NCBI GenBank assembly: GCA_934454145.1
Contig: CAKSFT010000008.1
Location: 1-64,000, forward strand
DNA from: an uncultured Clostridia bacterium
GTDB taxonomy: Bacteria > Bacillota > Clostridia > UBA1381
Direction: 5' to 3'
Length of the DNA stretch: 64,000 bases
This document shows, piece by piece, positions 7,961 to 17,800 of this stretch. Each line of letters begins with the position of its first letter. Within the stretch, counting starts at the first letter, position 1. Under the pieces are notes generated by a model that saw nothing but the letters and a program-made list of their open reading frames with translations, searched no databases and had not been told where the DNA came from. A program made the translations under genes and the position numbers.

Positions 7961-8902
7961 ATGTACAAATACGTAAATTTTGAAGATGAAATATGGGAAC
8001 AAATCACAAGAGTGTTGCCAGAAGATAACAATAGCAAAACCGAAGAAAAACTATTGCTAATAAATGCAGTTTTATATTTATTGCATGAGAAACAAGCATA
8101 TCATTCACAGCTGCATTGGCGAAAGCTTGAAAATGACGGAATAAAGAATATCTATATTCTGAATAACTCAGAAGATTTTACTGAATGTAATAAAGTTAAT
8201 ATTAATTCTTTACGCCGAAAGTTTAATAGATGGCGCAGTTGCGGAATATGGGAAGCCTTATTGCCTATATTTGATAATTTTAAAAAATATTCATGGATAA
8301 CTGAAATAGGCAGATATGAAGTTTTTCTGATTTGTTCTAATTTTGCATGTGTTAAACATAAACTCAAAGAAAATAAGTATGTGCATAATAAAGAGGAAAG
8401 TGAAACCAAACTAATTACACAAGATAAAAAAATATGCGGACTTCGTGAATATGTCGAGCAACAAAATAATTTGCTTGAACAGCGTGATGACAAAATTTAC
8501 GAGTTGAACAAAACAATCCGTCAACAGAATGACCGCATTAGCCAACAAAATGATTACATTAATCAACAAAATGACCACATTAACCAATTAAAACAAAGTA
8601 TAAAAAAAGCAAAAAAAAGGATTAGAATATTAAAGGGAGAAGAAACTTCAAAAGAAGAGCCTATCAAAGACAATGAGACAGAAAACAATGCGTACACTTG
8701 CAAATATAGTGGCAGTTTAGAGTACGAATACAATCAAATGCTAAAATTAAAGGATAGATATATTAGAAGGTTATTAGATTATGGCTATAATCCAGCATAT
8801 TCTAAGAGGGAAAACATCGAAGAAATAAATGATTTTCGTGATTATTTAAAAAGACACCCCAAAAACAGGCATAATAAAGAAATTCGTTCCGATGATGAAT
8901 AG
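7961..8902 (+). CDS. IS5-type transposase N-domain fused to a coiled coil, no catalytic domain
   Basis: 313 residues. Residues about 7-105 follow the pattern of the DUF4096 N-terminal domain of IS5-group transposases: ED-x-IWEQI-x3-LP, then LLLINAVLYLL, then LRRKFNRWRSCGIWEALLPIF. The DDE catalytic domain that should come next is missing. Instead there is a long coiled coil (about 150-228) containing four heptads that each start with Ile, three of them of the form I-x-QQND-x (186-213; DNA 8516-8599), then a charged tail. Start chosen from the promoter and ribosome site. It stands alone at the right edge of the island. It may be a domesticated DNA-binding protein acting on element ends or as a regulator. 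The domain call is by pattern only. Confidence 0.72.
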   Translation: MYKYVNFEDEIWEQITRVLPEDNNSKTEEKLLLINAVLYLLHEKQAYHSQLHWRKLENDGIKNIYILNNSEDFTECNKVNINSLRRKFNRWRSCGIWEALLPIFDNFKKYSWITEIGRYEVFLICSNFACVKHKLKENKYVHNKEESETKLITQDKKICGLREYVEQQNNLLEQRDDKIYELNKTIRQQNDRISQQNDYINQQNDHINQLKQSIKKAKKRIRILKGEETSKEEPIKDNETENNAYTCKYSGSLEYEYNQMLKLKDRYIRRLLDYGYNPAYSKRENIEEINDFRDYLKRHPKNRHNKEIRSDDE

Positions 8903-8932
8903 GTCGATTATGTGTTAAAATATATTATTGCT

Positions 8933-9009
8933 GTCACAGTATATAGAGGGATATATTGTGACGAATAAATAAGCGGGCAGCGTGTACGTGATACACAAAC
9001 TGCTCGCTT
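8933..9009. repeat. two large hairpins at the island edge
   Basis: Hairpin A: GTCACAGTATAT (8933-8944) with ATATATTGTGAC (8951-8962), 12 pairs. Hairpin B: AAGCGGGCAG (8971-8980) with CTGCTCGCTT (9000-9009), plus an inner GTGTA/TACAC. Neither has a good T-run on the plus strand. They may be terminators of the coiled-coil gene or structural DNA near the element end. Confidence 0.6.
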
Positions 9010-9064
9010 TAATGTTTGAATTGCTAAAATAATCAATACCTTTGTAATAAAAATGCAGACAAAG

Positions 9065-9101
9065 CAAAACCCCCGAGGTAATAAAACACTCGAAGGTTTT
9101 G
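9065..9101 (-). terminator. terminator of tRNA-Lys
   Basis: CAAAACC...CGAG (9065-9077) pairs with CTCG...GGTTTTG (9089-9101) with one 2x2 internal mismatch. On the minus strand it ends in TTTTG. Confidence 0.6.
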
Positions 9102-9114
9102 TTTAATATTGTTG

Positions 9115-9190
9115 TGGTACACCTTCAGGGACTCGAACCCTGGACACCCTGATTAAGAGTCAGGTGCTCTACCAACTGAGCTAAAAGTGC
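9115..9190 (-). tRNA. tRNA-Lys (anticodon CUU)
   Basis: A full 76-base cloverleaf with encoded CCA: acceptor GCACTTT/AAGGTGT, D-arm GCTC...GAGC, anticodon stem CCTGA/TCAGG with loop CTCTTAA, T-arm CAGGG-TTCGAGT-CCCTG. The first acceptor pair is G-U. Its 3' end faces the accessory island, the usual arrangement for element insertion at a tRNA 3' end. Confidence 0.95.
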
Positions 9191-9230
9191 ATACCGTAAT
9201 CCGTGACTGTCTGTCCGAACCACGGATAAT

Positions 9231-9259
9231 ATAATACCATAAATCAAACGCCTTGTCAA
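9231..9259 (-). promoter_or_regulatory. promoter of tRNA-Lys
   Basis: Minus strand: TTGACA (9259-9254), 17 bases, TATTAT (9236-9231). The stretch 9260-9472 towards hprK is very AT-rich with no gene. A TATAAT at 9392-9397 is the likely -10 for hprK, without a clear -35. Confidence 0.75.
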
Positions 9260-9472
9260 CACTTTTTTTGAAAAAAATTATAATTTTTTTATTTTTCTTA
9301 AAATGGTGTAAAATATATAGCTTTTGAAAGAAAATTTTCACTATTTTATAAAAAAATTAAATTATCTATTTAAAAATAAGAAAAAATATAGTATAATAGA
9401 AAATAGAGAACATATGAAAATTTTTAAGTACGGCGCGACGGCTGTATGCTGTACCGAAAGGAAGAATAATTC

Positions 9473-10414
9473 ATGAGAGATGAACAATTTACCATACCGC
9501 TGAGCCGGGTGGTGGATGAATTTCAGTTTGAAAAGCTTTATACCGCTGAAAATTATGAAGATATCCTTGTGACATGCGCGGATGTCAACAGGCCGGGGTT
9601 GCAAATTGTGGGTTTTTTTGATTATTTTGACAATCACAGAATCCAGATTTTGGGGAAAGTGGAACTGACCTATCTTGCGCAGTTCCCGTATGAAAAGAGA
9701 TATAACCTCCTCAAACCGCTTTTTTCAAAAGATGTGCCGGCAGTGATTATCACAAGGGCAATGCAGGCAGGCCCGGAAATTATAGAACTTGCCAGGGAAT
9801 TTAACGTTACGCTTTTGCGGACAGAGCAATCTACGTCAAGCCTTATGAGTGCACTTATCAGTTATCTGAATGTGCAGATTGCGCCCAGGATTACGCGCCA
9901 CGGCGTTTTGGTGGAGGTCTACGGAGAAGGCATACTGATTATGGGCGAAAGCGGCGTGGGGAAGAGCGAAACGGCAATAGAGCTTTTGAAGAGAGGCCAC
10001 AGGCTTGTCGCGGACGATGCTGTGGAGATAAAGAGAGTTTCGGACAGGACACTTGTCGGCTCTGCTCCCGATATTATAAGGCATTTTGTAGAACTGCGCG
10101 GTATCGGAATCATTGACGTAAAAGAAATTTTCGGTATCGGCGCGGTCAAGGATACAGAAAGTATTGACCTGATAATCCACCTGGAGCCATGGGTGGAGAA
10201 TAAGCAGTATGACAGGCTGGGAATGGTTGACGAATATACCAATGTGATGGGGATAAATATACCAAGTCTTACGATTCCGGTGCGGCTGGGGAGAAACCTT
10301 GCCGTCATCATTGAGGTTGCGGCTATGAACAACAGGCAAAAACGCATGGGATATAATGCCGCAGTTGAGCTGAACAACCGTCTGATGAAAGAAATGCAGG
10401 CAAACATGGAATAA
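9473..10414 (+). CDS. hprK: HPr kinase/phosphorylase
   Basis: 313 residues, the usual family length. HprK phosphorylates Ser46 of the sugar-transport protein HPr with ATP or pyrophosphate and removes the phosphate again, setting carbon catabolite control in Gram-positives. The P-loop GESGVGKS lies at residues 158-165, followed by the HprK signature ELRGIGIIDV. The start has GAAAGGAAGAA upstream. It is the first gene of a long rightward core unit and 22 bases before the PHP gene. ptsI lies at the other end of the window. Confidence 0.97.
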   Translation: MRDEQFTIPLSRVVDEFQFEKLYTAENYEDILVTCADVNRPGLQIVGFFDYFDNHRIQILGKVELTYLAQFPYEKRYNLLKPLFSKDVPAVIITRAMQAGPEIIELAREFNVTLLRTEQSTSSLMSALISYLNVQIAPRITRHGVLVEVYGEGILIMGESGVGKSETAIELLKRGHRLVADDAVEIKRVSDRTLVGSAPDIIRHFVELRGIGIIDVKEIFGIGAVKDTESIDLIIHLEPWVENKQYDRLGMVDEYTNVMGINIPSLTIPVRLGRNLAVIIEVAAMNNRQKRMGYNAAVELNNRLMKEMQANME

Positions 10415-10436
10415 AGACAAGAGGGAGATAAATATA

Positions 10437-11150
10437 ATGAAGATAAACACCGACTTACACTGCCATACAATCGCAAGCGTGCATGCTTACAGCACGGTGA
10501 AAGAGCTGGCGGACACAGCAAGGGAAAAGGGATTGGAGGCAATTGCGGTGACAGACCACGGCATGGAGATGAAGGACGCGCCGATGGACTGGCATTTTTC
10601 AAACCTGAAGGCGATTCCGGAATATATAAACGGTGTGAGAATGTTGCGCGGCTGTGAGGCAAATATTCTTGACAAGAGCGGAAGAATTGATTTTGATGAA
10701 TGGCTGCTGAAGAAATTGGACATTGTAATAGCAAGCATCCATTCGCCGTGTTATTATTCATTGCCGTGGGGTGACCACACATCTGCATATCTCGGCGTAC
10801 TGGAAAACAAGTATGTAGATATTTTGGGACACAGCGGAAGTCCTTTTTACCCGTATGACATAGAAACTGTGGTCAGACGTGCAAAAGAGCTCGGCAAGCT
10901 TATTGAAATAAATGCACATTCTTTTGAGGTGCGAAAGGAAAATATAGAAAGATGCAGAGAAATTGCAAAAGCGTGCATGAAAATCGGCACAGGCATTGTG
11001 GTGGACAGCGATGCGCATATATGTTATGAAGTGGGAGAATTGTCGTCTGCGACAAAAATGCTTGAGGAAATAAATTTCCCCGAAGAACTGATTATGAACA
11101 GAAATCTGGAGGCTTTGAGGAGGTTTCTTTCGGCAAGAAAATCTATATAA
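10437..11150 (+). CDS. PHP-domain phosphoesterase, YcdX type
   Basis: 237 residues. The metal-binding PHP motifs are in order: DLHCHT at 6-11, VTDHG near 38, a middle SIHSP, GHSGSP, and the last DSDAH near 195. YcdX-type proteins are trinuclear-metal phosphatases whose natural substrate is poorly defined. AGAGGGAG lies before the ATG. The gene follows hprK and precedes murB, an order seen in many Clostridia, which suggests co-expression more than a shared pathway. Confidence 0.9.
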   Translation: MKINTDLHCHTIASVHAYSTVKELADTAREKGLEAIAVTDHGMEMKDAPMDWHFSNLKAIPEYINGVRMLRGCEANILDKSGRIDFDEWLLKKLDIVIASIHSPCYYSLPWGDHTSAYLGVLENKYVDILGHSGSPFYPYDIETVVRRAKELGKLIEINAHSFEVRKENIERCREIAKACMKIGTGIVVDSDAHICYEVGELSSATKMLEEINFPEELIMNRNLEALRRFLSARKSI

Positions 11151-11163
11151 ACGGAGTGACGTT

Positions 11164-12060
11164 ATGGACTTTTTGCAAAAATTGAAAAAAATATCCGCCG
11201 ATGTGCATGTGGAAGAAAGCATGAAAAATCACACATCGTTCAGAATCGGCGGCAAAGCGGATTTTTTGGCTTTGGTGCAGAGTGCCGCAGAAATCGCCGG
11301 CATTATAAAGCTGTGCCGCGAAAATGATGTGAAATACACAATCTTGGGCAATGGCTCAAATGTACTGGTGAGTGATGACGGGATTGACGGCGTTGTCATA
11401 AAAATCTCGGGGAAAATGTCCACGGTGCGTGTTGAAGGAGAAAAAATATTTGCGCAAGCCGGGGCGCTGCTTTCGGCGATTTCGCACACGGCAATGGAAA
11501 ACGGCCTGACCGGGCTGGAGTTTGCCTCGGGGATTCCCGGCACTCTGGGCGGTGCGCTTTATATGAATGCCGGTGCTTATGGCGGAGAAATGAAGGATAT
11601 CACGGAAAAAATAACATATATGGATTCTTGCGGAGAAATCCATGAGATATCGGGAAAAGACGCCGGATTTGGATATCGCAAAAGTATTTTTTCTGAAAAT
11701 GAATGTATTATTCTTTCGGCAGAGCTTCAGCTTATGCCGGGAAACAAAGAAGAAATTGCCGGAAAAATGGCGGAATTGAATGGGAAAAGGCGTGAAAAAC
11801 AGCCGCTTAATCTGCCGAGCGCCGGGAGCACCTTCAAAAGACCGCAGGGTTATTTTGCGGGCAAGCTGATTGAGGATTGCGGACTGAAGGGCTATCGCGT
11901 GGGCGGCGCGATGGTGTCGGAAAAACATTCGGGATTTGTGGTGAATTATGACAATGCCTCGTCAGAAGATGTAAAAAGGCTGATAAAGGAAGTTCAGGCA
12001 CAGGTTTATGAAAAATTCGGAGTGATGCTTGAGCCTGAGGTGAAATTTTTCGGAAGATAA
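11164..12060 (+). CDS. murB: UDP-N-acetylenolpyruvoylglucosamine reductase
   Basis: 298 residues. MurB reduces the enolpyruvyl group on UDP-GlcNAc to give UDP-MurNAc, step two of peptidoglycan precursor synthesis in the cytoplasm. The FAD-binding part is seen in HTSFRIGGKAD, GNGSNVLVSD and GIPGTLGGALYMNAGAYGGE. Further conserved segments are GYRKSIF, LPSAGSTFKRP and the C-terminal EPEVKF. The length is normal. GGAG precedes the ATG by nine bases. The partner gene murA is about 41 kb away in this window. Confidence 0.97.
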   Translation: MDFLQKLKKISADVHVEESMKNHTSFRIGGKADFLALVQSAAEIAGIIKLCRENDVKYTILGNGSNVLVSDDGIDGVVIKISGKMSTVRVEGEKIFAQAGALLSAISHTAMENGLTGLEFASGIPGTLGGALYMNAGAYGGEMKDITEKITYMDSCGEIHEISGKDAGFGYRKSIFSENECIILSAELQLMPGNKEEIAGKMAELNGKRREKQPLNLPSAGSTFKRPQGYFAGKLIEDCGLKGYRVGGAMVSEKHSGFVVNYDNASSEDVKRLIKEVQAQVYEKFGVMLEPEVKFFGR

Positions 12061-12090
12061 AATGTGTGCGGCGGAAATGGAGAGATTGTT

Positions 12091-12954
12091 ATGCAGTTTA
12101 TGGTTGTTACCGGTATGTCGGGTTCCGGTAAAACACAGGTTTTGAGATTTTTGGAGGATAAGGGGTTCTTTTGCATTGACAATATGCCCCCGGTGCTGAT
12201 TGAAAAATTTGTGGAGATGTGCTTTTCGGCAAGCGGCAAATTTGACAAGATTGCGCTTGTGATTGACGCGCGCGTGGGGGACATGATAAATCAGCTTATT
12301 GATGATATAAAAATGCTGCGTGACGGGGGATATGACTGCAAGCTGGTGTTTATAGACGCTGATGATGATGTTTTGGTGAAACGCTATAAAGAAGCGAGAA
12401 AAACCCACCCGATACATTCAAGTCTTGGGCTTTTGGGGAGCATAAAAGAAGAGAGGAAAATGCTTGAGGCACTTTATGGCGAGGCGGACTTTGTCATCAA
12501 TACATCAAAGCTGACAATGGCAGAACTGAACAAAAAGCTGGACCAGATGTATTATGGCAAAGAGCACAGCGAGCAGGGCATGAGGCTGAATGTTCTTGCA
12601 TTCGGGTTCAAGTACGGAATACCGCTTGATGCGGATTTGGTTTTTGATGTGCGCTGTTTCCCGAATCCGTTTTATATAGAAGAACTGAAGCAGAAAACGG
12701 GAAACGACAAGGAAGTGCAGGATTATGTAATGGGCTTTGAAGAAACGCAGATTTTCTTTGATAAGCTTATGGATATGATGTGTTATCTTATTCCACTGTA
12801 CAGCGAAGAAGGAAAGACAAACGTCACAATTGCGATAGGCTGCACGGGCGGAAAGCACAGGAGTGTCACAATTGCAAACAAATTTGGCGAAGAAATGAGT
12901 AAAAAAGGCTATAATGTTAACATGATATACAGAGATATATCAAGAGGTACGTGA
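12091..12954 (+). CDS. rapZ: RapZ/YvcJ-family nucleotide-binding protein
   Basis: 287 residues from ATG 12091 (GGAGAG six bases upstream); an upstream in-frame GTG at 12064 lacks such a site. Walker A GMSGSGKT at residues 8-15, and near the C-terminus the family signature IAIGCTGGKHRSV. In E. coli RapZ binds the small RNA GlmZ and controls glucosamine-6-phosphate synthesis. In Gram-positives the protein (YvcJ) binds and hydrolyses GTP and its targets are less clear. The stop is immediately followed by yvcK, the conserved partner. Confidence 0.96.
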   Translation: MQFMVVTGMSGSGKTQVLRFLEDKGFFCIDNMPPVLIEKFVEMCFSASGKFDKIALVIDARVGDMINQLIDDIKMLRDGGYDCKLVFIDADDDVLVKRYKEARKTHPIHSSLGLLGSIKEERKMLEALYGEADFVINTSKLTMAELNKKLDQMYYGKEHSEQGMRLNVLAFGFKYGIPLDADLVFDVRCFPNPFYIEELKQKTGNDKEVQDYVMGFEETQIFFDKLMDMMCYLIPLYSEEGKTNVTIAIGCTGGKHRSVTIANKFGEEMSKKGYNVNMIYRDISRGT

Positions 12955-12956
12955 TT

Positions 12957-13910
12957 ATGACTGATGTGAAGGTTGCGGCGATAGGCGGCGGCACAGGGTT
13001 GTCTATGCTTTTGAAAGGTTTGAAAAAATATACCCACAACGTGACGGCAATCGTGACGGTTGCCGATGACGGAGGGTCCAGCGGAAGACTGCGCGACGAG
13101 CTGGGGATGTGCGCGCCGGGCGACATAAGGAACTGCATAAATGCCCTTGCAAACAGCGAACTGCGTGATGTGCTGAACTATAGGTTTACAGAAGGCGCAT
13201 TGGCGGGGCACTCTTTCGGAAACATCTGGCTTGCCGCCTTAAACGGCATGAGTGACAGCTTTGAAGATGCGGTAAGCATCATGAACCGTCAGATGCATGT
13301 GGACGGAGAAGTGTTGCCGGTCACAAATGAAAGTGTTGTCTTAAAAGCATATCTTGAAAACGGAACCGTGATATGCGGAGAAAGTAAAATAGGGCACAGA
13401 AAAGCCCTGGTTTCTGCCATAGAGCATGTGGAAATTGAGCCGGAAAAACCGGAGCCTGTGCGAAAAGCAATAGAATGTCTGCAGGAGGCGGACATCATTG
13501 TTATGGGGCCGGGGAGCCTTTATACAAGCATAATCCCGAATCTTTTGGTGGACGGGGTTGTGGACACTATAAGAAAAAGCAATGCGCTGAAGGTCTATGT
13601 CTGCAACATAATGACCCAGCCGGGCGAAACTGATAACTACACGGCGTCACAGCACTTGCGCGCGATTGAAAAACATTCCTATGAGGGAATCGCGGGATAC
13701 ATCATTGCAAACAGAAAGCCGGTTGATGAGGATATTCTTGCGCGGTATGCACTTGAGGGCGGCAAACCGGTGGAGTTGGATTCCGACAATTTCAGAAACG
13801 GAAAAACAAAAATAATTGAGGCCAATCTTTTGGCACAAGACGCTACATATGTAAAACATGACTGCGACAAGATTGCAAAAATCATAATGAATCTGTATGG
13901 AAAAGAATAA
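12957..13910 (+). CDS. yvcK: YvcK/GlmR-family gluconeogenic growth regulator
   Basis: 317 residues. The family binds UDP-sugars or NAD(P)-like ligands and tunes carbon flow into cell-wall precursors; the B. subtilis protein is needed on gluconeogenic carbon sources. The N-terminal IGGGTGLSMLLKGLK and TVADDGGSSGRLR are hallmarks, as is the later GPGSLYTSIIPNLLV. I use ATG 12957, two bases after the rapZ stop. An in-frame GTG at 12951 would overlap rapZ. The gene ends just before a terminator-like hairpin. Confidence 0.96.
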   Translation: MTDVKVAAIGGGTGLSMLLKGLKKYTHNVTAIVTVADDGGSSGRLRDELGMCAPGDIRNCINALANSELRDVLNYRFTEGALAGHSFGNIWLAALNGMSDSFEDAVSIMNRQMHVDGEVLPVTNESVVLKAYLENGTVICGESKIGHRKALVSAIEHVEIEPEKPEPVRKAIECLQEADIIVMGPGSLYTSIIPNLLVDGVVDTIRKSNALKVYVCNIMTQPGETDNYTASQHLRAIEKHSYEGIAGYIIANRKPVDEDILARYALEGGKPVELDSDNFRNGKTKIIEANLLAQDATYVKHDCDKIAKIIMNLYGKE

Positions 13911-13911
13911 G

Positions 13912-13945
13912 AAAACGGCACTGCATTTTGTGCTTTGCCGTTTTT
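13912..13945 (+). terminator. terminator-like hairpin between yvcK and whiA
   Basis: AAAACGGCA (13912-13920) pairs with TGCCGTTTT (13936-13944) and ends in five T. It interrupts an otherwise operon-like series and may attenuate transcription of whiA and dnaE. Confidence 0.65.
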
Positions 13946-13969
13946 GTGACGGCGGAACGGAGGAACAAA

Positions 13970-14836
13970 ATGTCTTTTTCTTCTGAAATAAAAAAGAAGC
14001 TTGCCGGAGTGGAAGGTACATGCGCAAAATGCGCGGTATATGAGCTTGCCGGATTCATGGGGAATGCGGCAAGACTTTCACACGGAGGGATTTCTTTGGT
14101 GACAGAGAACGGCGCGGCGGCAGAAAAAATGTCAGATATAATGAACAAAAGGTACAGCATGCACATTGCGCCGCGGTTTTCGTCGGGGATATACAAGACA
14201 GAAATAACAAGCGATGCGCATATCCTTGCGATTCTGGAGGATACGGGATATGTCAGCGATGAGATGAGAATAAAAAACACCTGCTGTATGGGAGCATATG
14301 CGCGCGGCGCATTTTTGGGGGGCGGTTCGATTTCCAACCCCGAAAAGAGCTATCACATGGAATTTGATTACAAATATGCACAGCAGGCACGAAAGCTTGA
14401 GAAGGTTTTTGAGAGGGCGGATATTGCCGTCAAGAGCACAGAGCGAAAAGGGCATACCGTGATATATGTGAAGGGGTATGAGCTGATTGCCGGTATACTG
14501 GGTTTTATGGGGGACGGCGGCGCCGCTATGGAAATATACAATATTTCGGCGGAAAAAGAAATACGCAACGAGATAAACCGCCAGATGAATTGTGAAAACG
14601 CAAACATGGACAAGATTGCCGCGGCATATTGCCGGCACATGAAAGCAATTGAAAAAATAAAGCGTGAATGTGGATTTGACAAACTTCCTGATGTTTTAAG
14701 GGAGGCGGCACAGATGCGCATGGATTATCCCGAGGACAGCCTGAAGGATTTGGGAGCAAAGTTTAAAAAGCCTATTGGGAAGTCGGGTGTCAATCACAGA
14801 TTGAACCGCCTGATAGAAATTGCGGAGAATTTATAG
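13970..14836 (+). CDS. whiA: sporulation/cell-division regulator WhiA
   Basis: 288 residues, slightly shorter than many homologues. WhiA combines an N-terminal LAGLIDADG homing-endonuclease-like fold without nuclease activity (GAFLGGGSISNPEKSYHMEF region) and a C-terminal helix-turn-helix (GVNHRLNRLIEIAENL). It binds DNA, affects division and chromosome segregation in Firmicutes and controls sporulation in Streptomyces. The start at ATG 13970 has CGGAGGAAC upstream. dnaE follows after 13 bases. Confidence 0.96.
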   Translation: MSFSSEIKKKLAGVEGTCAKCAVYELAGFMGNAARLSHGGISLVTENGAAAEKMSDIMNKRYSMHIAPRFSSGIYKTEITSDAHILAILEDTGYVSDEMRIKNTCCMGAYARGAFLGGGSISNPEKSYHMEFDYKYAQQARKLEKVFERADIAVKSTERKGHTVIYVKGYELIAGILGFMGDGGAAMEIYNISAEKEIRNEINRQMNCENANMDKIAAAYCRHMKAIEKIKRECGFDKLPDVLREAAQMRMDYPEDSLKDLGAKFKKPIGKSGVNHRLNRLIEIAENL

Positions 14837-14849
14837 GAGGGAGAAAGCT

Positions 14850-17800
14850 TTGACGGATTTTGTACATCTTCATACACACACCGAGTACAGCTTGCTGGAC
14901 GGGGCGTCGAGAATCGGCGACCTGATAAAAAAGGCAAAGGAGCAGGGCATGAAGAGCCTTGCCATAACAGACCACGGCGCGATGTACGGTGTTGTGGATT
15001 TTTACAAAGAAGCGGTTGCAAACGGCATAAAGCCGATAATCGGCTGTGAAGTGTATGTCGCGCCGCGCACGCGTTTTGACAAAACGCACGAATATGACTC
15101 AAAGTACAGCCACCTGATTCTTCTTGCAGAAAATCAGACAGGCTATAAAAACCTGATAAAGATTGTGAGCGCCGGCTTTACGGAGGGGTTTTATTATAAG
15201 CCGAGGGTGGACTTTGAACTGCTTGAAAAATACTCGGAAGGCTTGATTGTTCTTTCTGCATGCCTGGCAGGGGAAATACCGAAGGCGATATTAAACGGGA
15301 GCTATGACGAAGCAAAAGCGATTGCAGAAAAATACATAAAGGTGTTTGGCAAAGACAACTATTTTATAGAAATACAAGACCACGGACTTGCAGACCAGAA
15401 ACGAAGCAATCCGGAACTTATACGCCTTGCAAGGGAATTGGGACTCGGCATTGTTGCGACAAACGATATACATTATGTAAACAAAGAAGATGCAGAGGCA
15501 CAGGATATCCTGATGTGCATACAGATGGACAGGACTGTGGACGACCCGGAGAGAATGAAGTTTGAAACCGAAGAGTTTTATCTGAAATCCCCGGAAGAGA
15601 TGGCGGATTTGTTTTCATATGTGCCGGAAAGCATAGAAAATACCGTGAAAATTGCAGAAAGATGCAATGTGGATTTTGATTTTAAGACCAGGCACCTCCC
15701 GTCATACGATGTGCCGGACGGCAAAGAGCCCTTTGAATATTTGAGGGAACTTTGTTATGAAGGACTGCGGAAAAAATATAAAAATGCTGATGAAGATGTG
15801 AAACAAAGGCTGGATTTTGAGCTTTCCGTAATAAAAAATATGGGATTTGTGGATTATTTCCTGATTGTTTGGGATTTTATCCATTTTGCAAAAAACAATG
15901 GGGTCATGGTCGGGCCGGGAAGAGGCTCTGCCGCCGGCAGCATTGTTGCGTACACCCTTGGCATAACGGGGATAGACCCGATACGGTACAATCTTCTGTT
16001 TGAGAGATTTCTGAACCCGGCAAGGGTGAGCATGCCCGATATTGACATAGATTTTGAGCCGGAGGGAAGGCAGAAGGTCATAAATTATGTTATAGGAAAA
16101 TACGGAAGCGACAAGGTTTCACAGATAATCACCTTTGGTACGATGAAGGCAAAGCTGGCAATACGCGATGTGGGGCGTGCGCTGAATATACCTTATGCCG
16201 ACGTGGACAGGGTTGCAAAGCTTGTGCCGTTTGACCTCAAGATGACAATCGACAAGGCGCTTGAGATAAGCGTGGAACTGAAACAGCTTTATGATGCGGA
16301 CCCGAGGGTGAAAAACCTTATCGACATGGCAAGAAAGCTTGAAGGTCTGCCAAGACATAAATCTACGCATGCGGCAGGCGTGGTGATAACGGAAGAACCG
16401 ACTGTGAACTATATCCCATTGCAGACAAACGGCGACGCAGTGACAACACAGTTTGTCAAGGACACTGTCGAGGAACTCGGGCTTTTGAAGATGGACTTTT
16501 TGGGGCTCAGAAACCTCACCATAATAGAAAATGCAATAAAAATCATCGAAAAAACCAAAGGTATAAAAATTGACATGTCGGAGATATCCTATGATATCAA
16601 GGAAGTGTATGACAACATCGCAACGGGAAATACGGAAGGTATGTTCCAGATAGAAAGTGCCGGAATGAAGTCGTTTATGCAGGAATTAAGACCGACTTCG
16701 CTTGAAGATATCACAGCCGGGATTTCGCTTTACCGCCCGGGGCCGATGGAATCGATTCCGATGTATCTGCACAACAAAAACCACCCGGAGGACATAAAGT
16801 ATAAACATCCGCTCCTGAAGGATATACTGGACGTGACATACGGCTGTATGGTATACCAGGAGCAGGTGATGCAGATAGTGCGTACCCTTGCCGGATATTC
16901 ACTGGGGGACGCTGATTTGCTGAGGCGTGTCATAAGCAAAAAGAAGATGGACAAGATGGAGATTGAGAGGAAAAACTTCATCTACGGGAAAACCGATGAA
17001 AACGGGAATGTTGTGATAAAGGGTTGTGTAAATAACGGTATTGACGAAAAAACCGCCATTGATATTTTTGATGAAATGTACGACTTTGCAAATTATGCCT
17101 TCAACAAATCGCATGCGGCGGCATATGCATATATTACATATCAGACGGCATATCTGAAGACTTTTTATCCGGCGGAATATATGGCATCGCTGATATCAAG
17201 TGTGGACGACCTTGACAAGGCAAATATGTATATTGTGAATGCAAAAAATATGGGGATTTCTCTTTTTCCGCCCGACGTAAACAAGAGCGCGGATACCTTT
17301 ACGGTTGAAGGAAATTCAATCCGCTTTGGCTTGTCGGCTGTCAAAAATGTCGGCAGGGGTTTTATCCAGCGCCTTATGCAGGAAAGAGAAGAAAACGGGC
17401 CGTTTTGCGGTTTTTCGGATTTTGTTTCGCGCATGATTGACAAAGATATCAATAAGCGTGCCGTGGAAAGCATGATAATGTGCGGCGCATTTGACTCCAT
17501 GGGCGTAAAGCGTTCTCAGCTTATGGCGGTTTATGAAGAGGCGATAAGCGCCGAAGGAGAGGCACGGCGCGGCAACCTGGAGGGGCAGTTCAGCCTGTTT
17601 GATGATGACGCGCCGAAAGAAATGGAATTCCCCGAAAGGGAGGAATTTTCCAAGCGCGAACTGCTTAAAATGGAAAAACAGACGATTGGAATGTATCTTT
17701 CGGGACACCCCGTGGAAGAATATACTGACAGGATTGCCAAAATCACAAAATATAATATCGGCAATGTTCTTTCCGCAGTGGAAAAAGATGAAGAAGGCAA

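Noticed and set aside
8516..8599. 21-base tandem repeats as a CRISPR-like array
   Set aside because: The repeats are contiguous, in frame and encode heptads of a coiled coil; there are no spacers.
9919..10788. 289-residue open frame on the minus strand
   Set aside because: Antisense to hprK and the PHP gene, with Ser/Pro/Leu-rich shadow composition.
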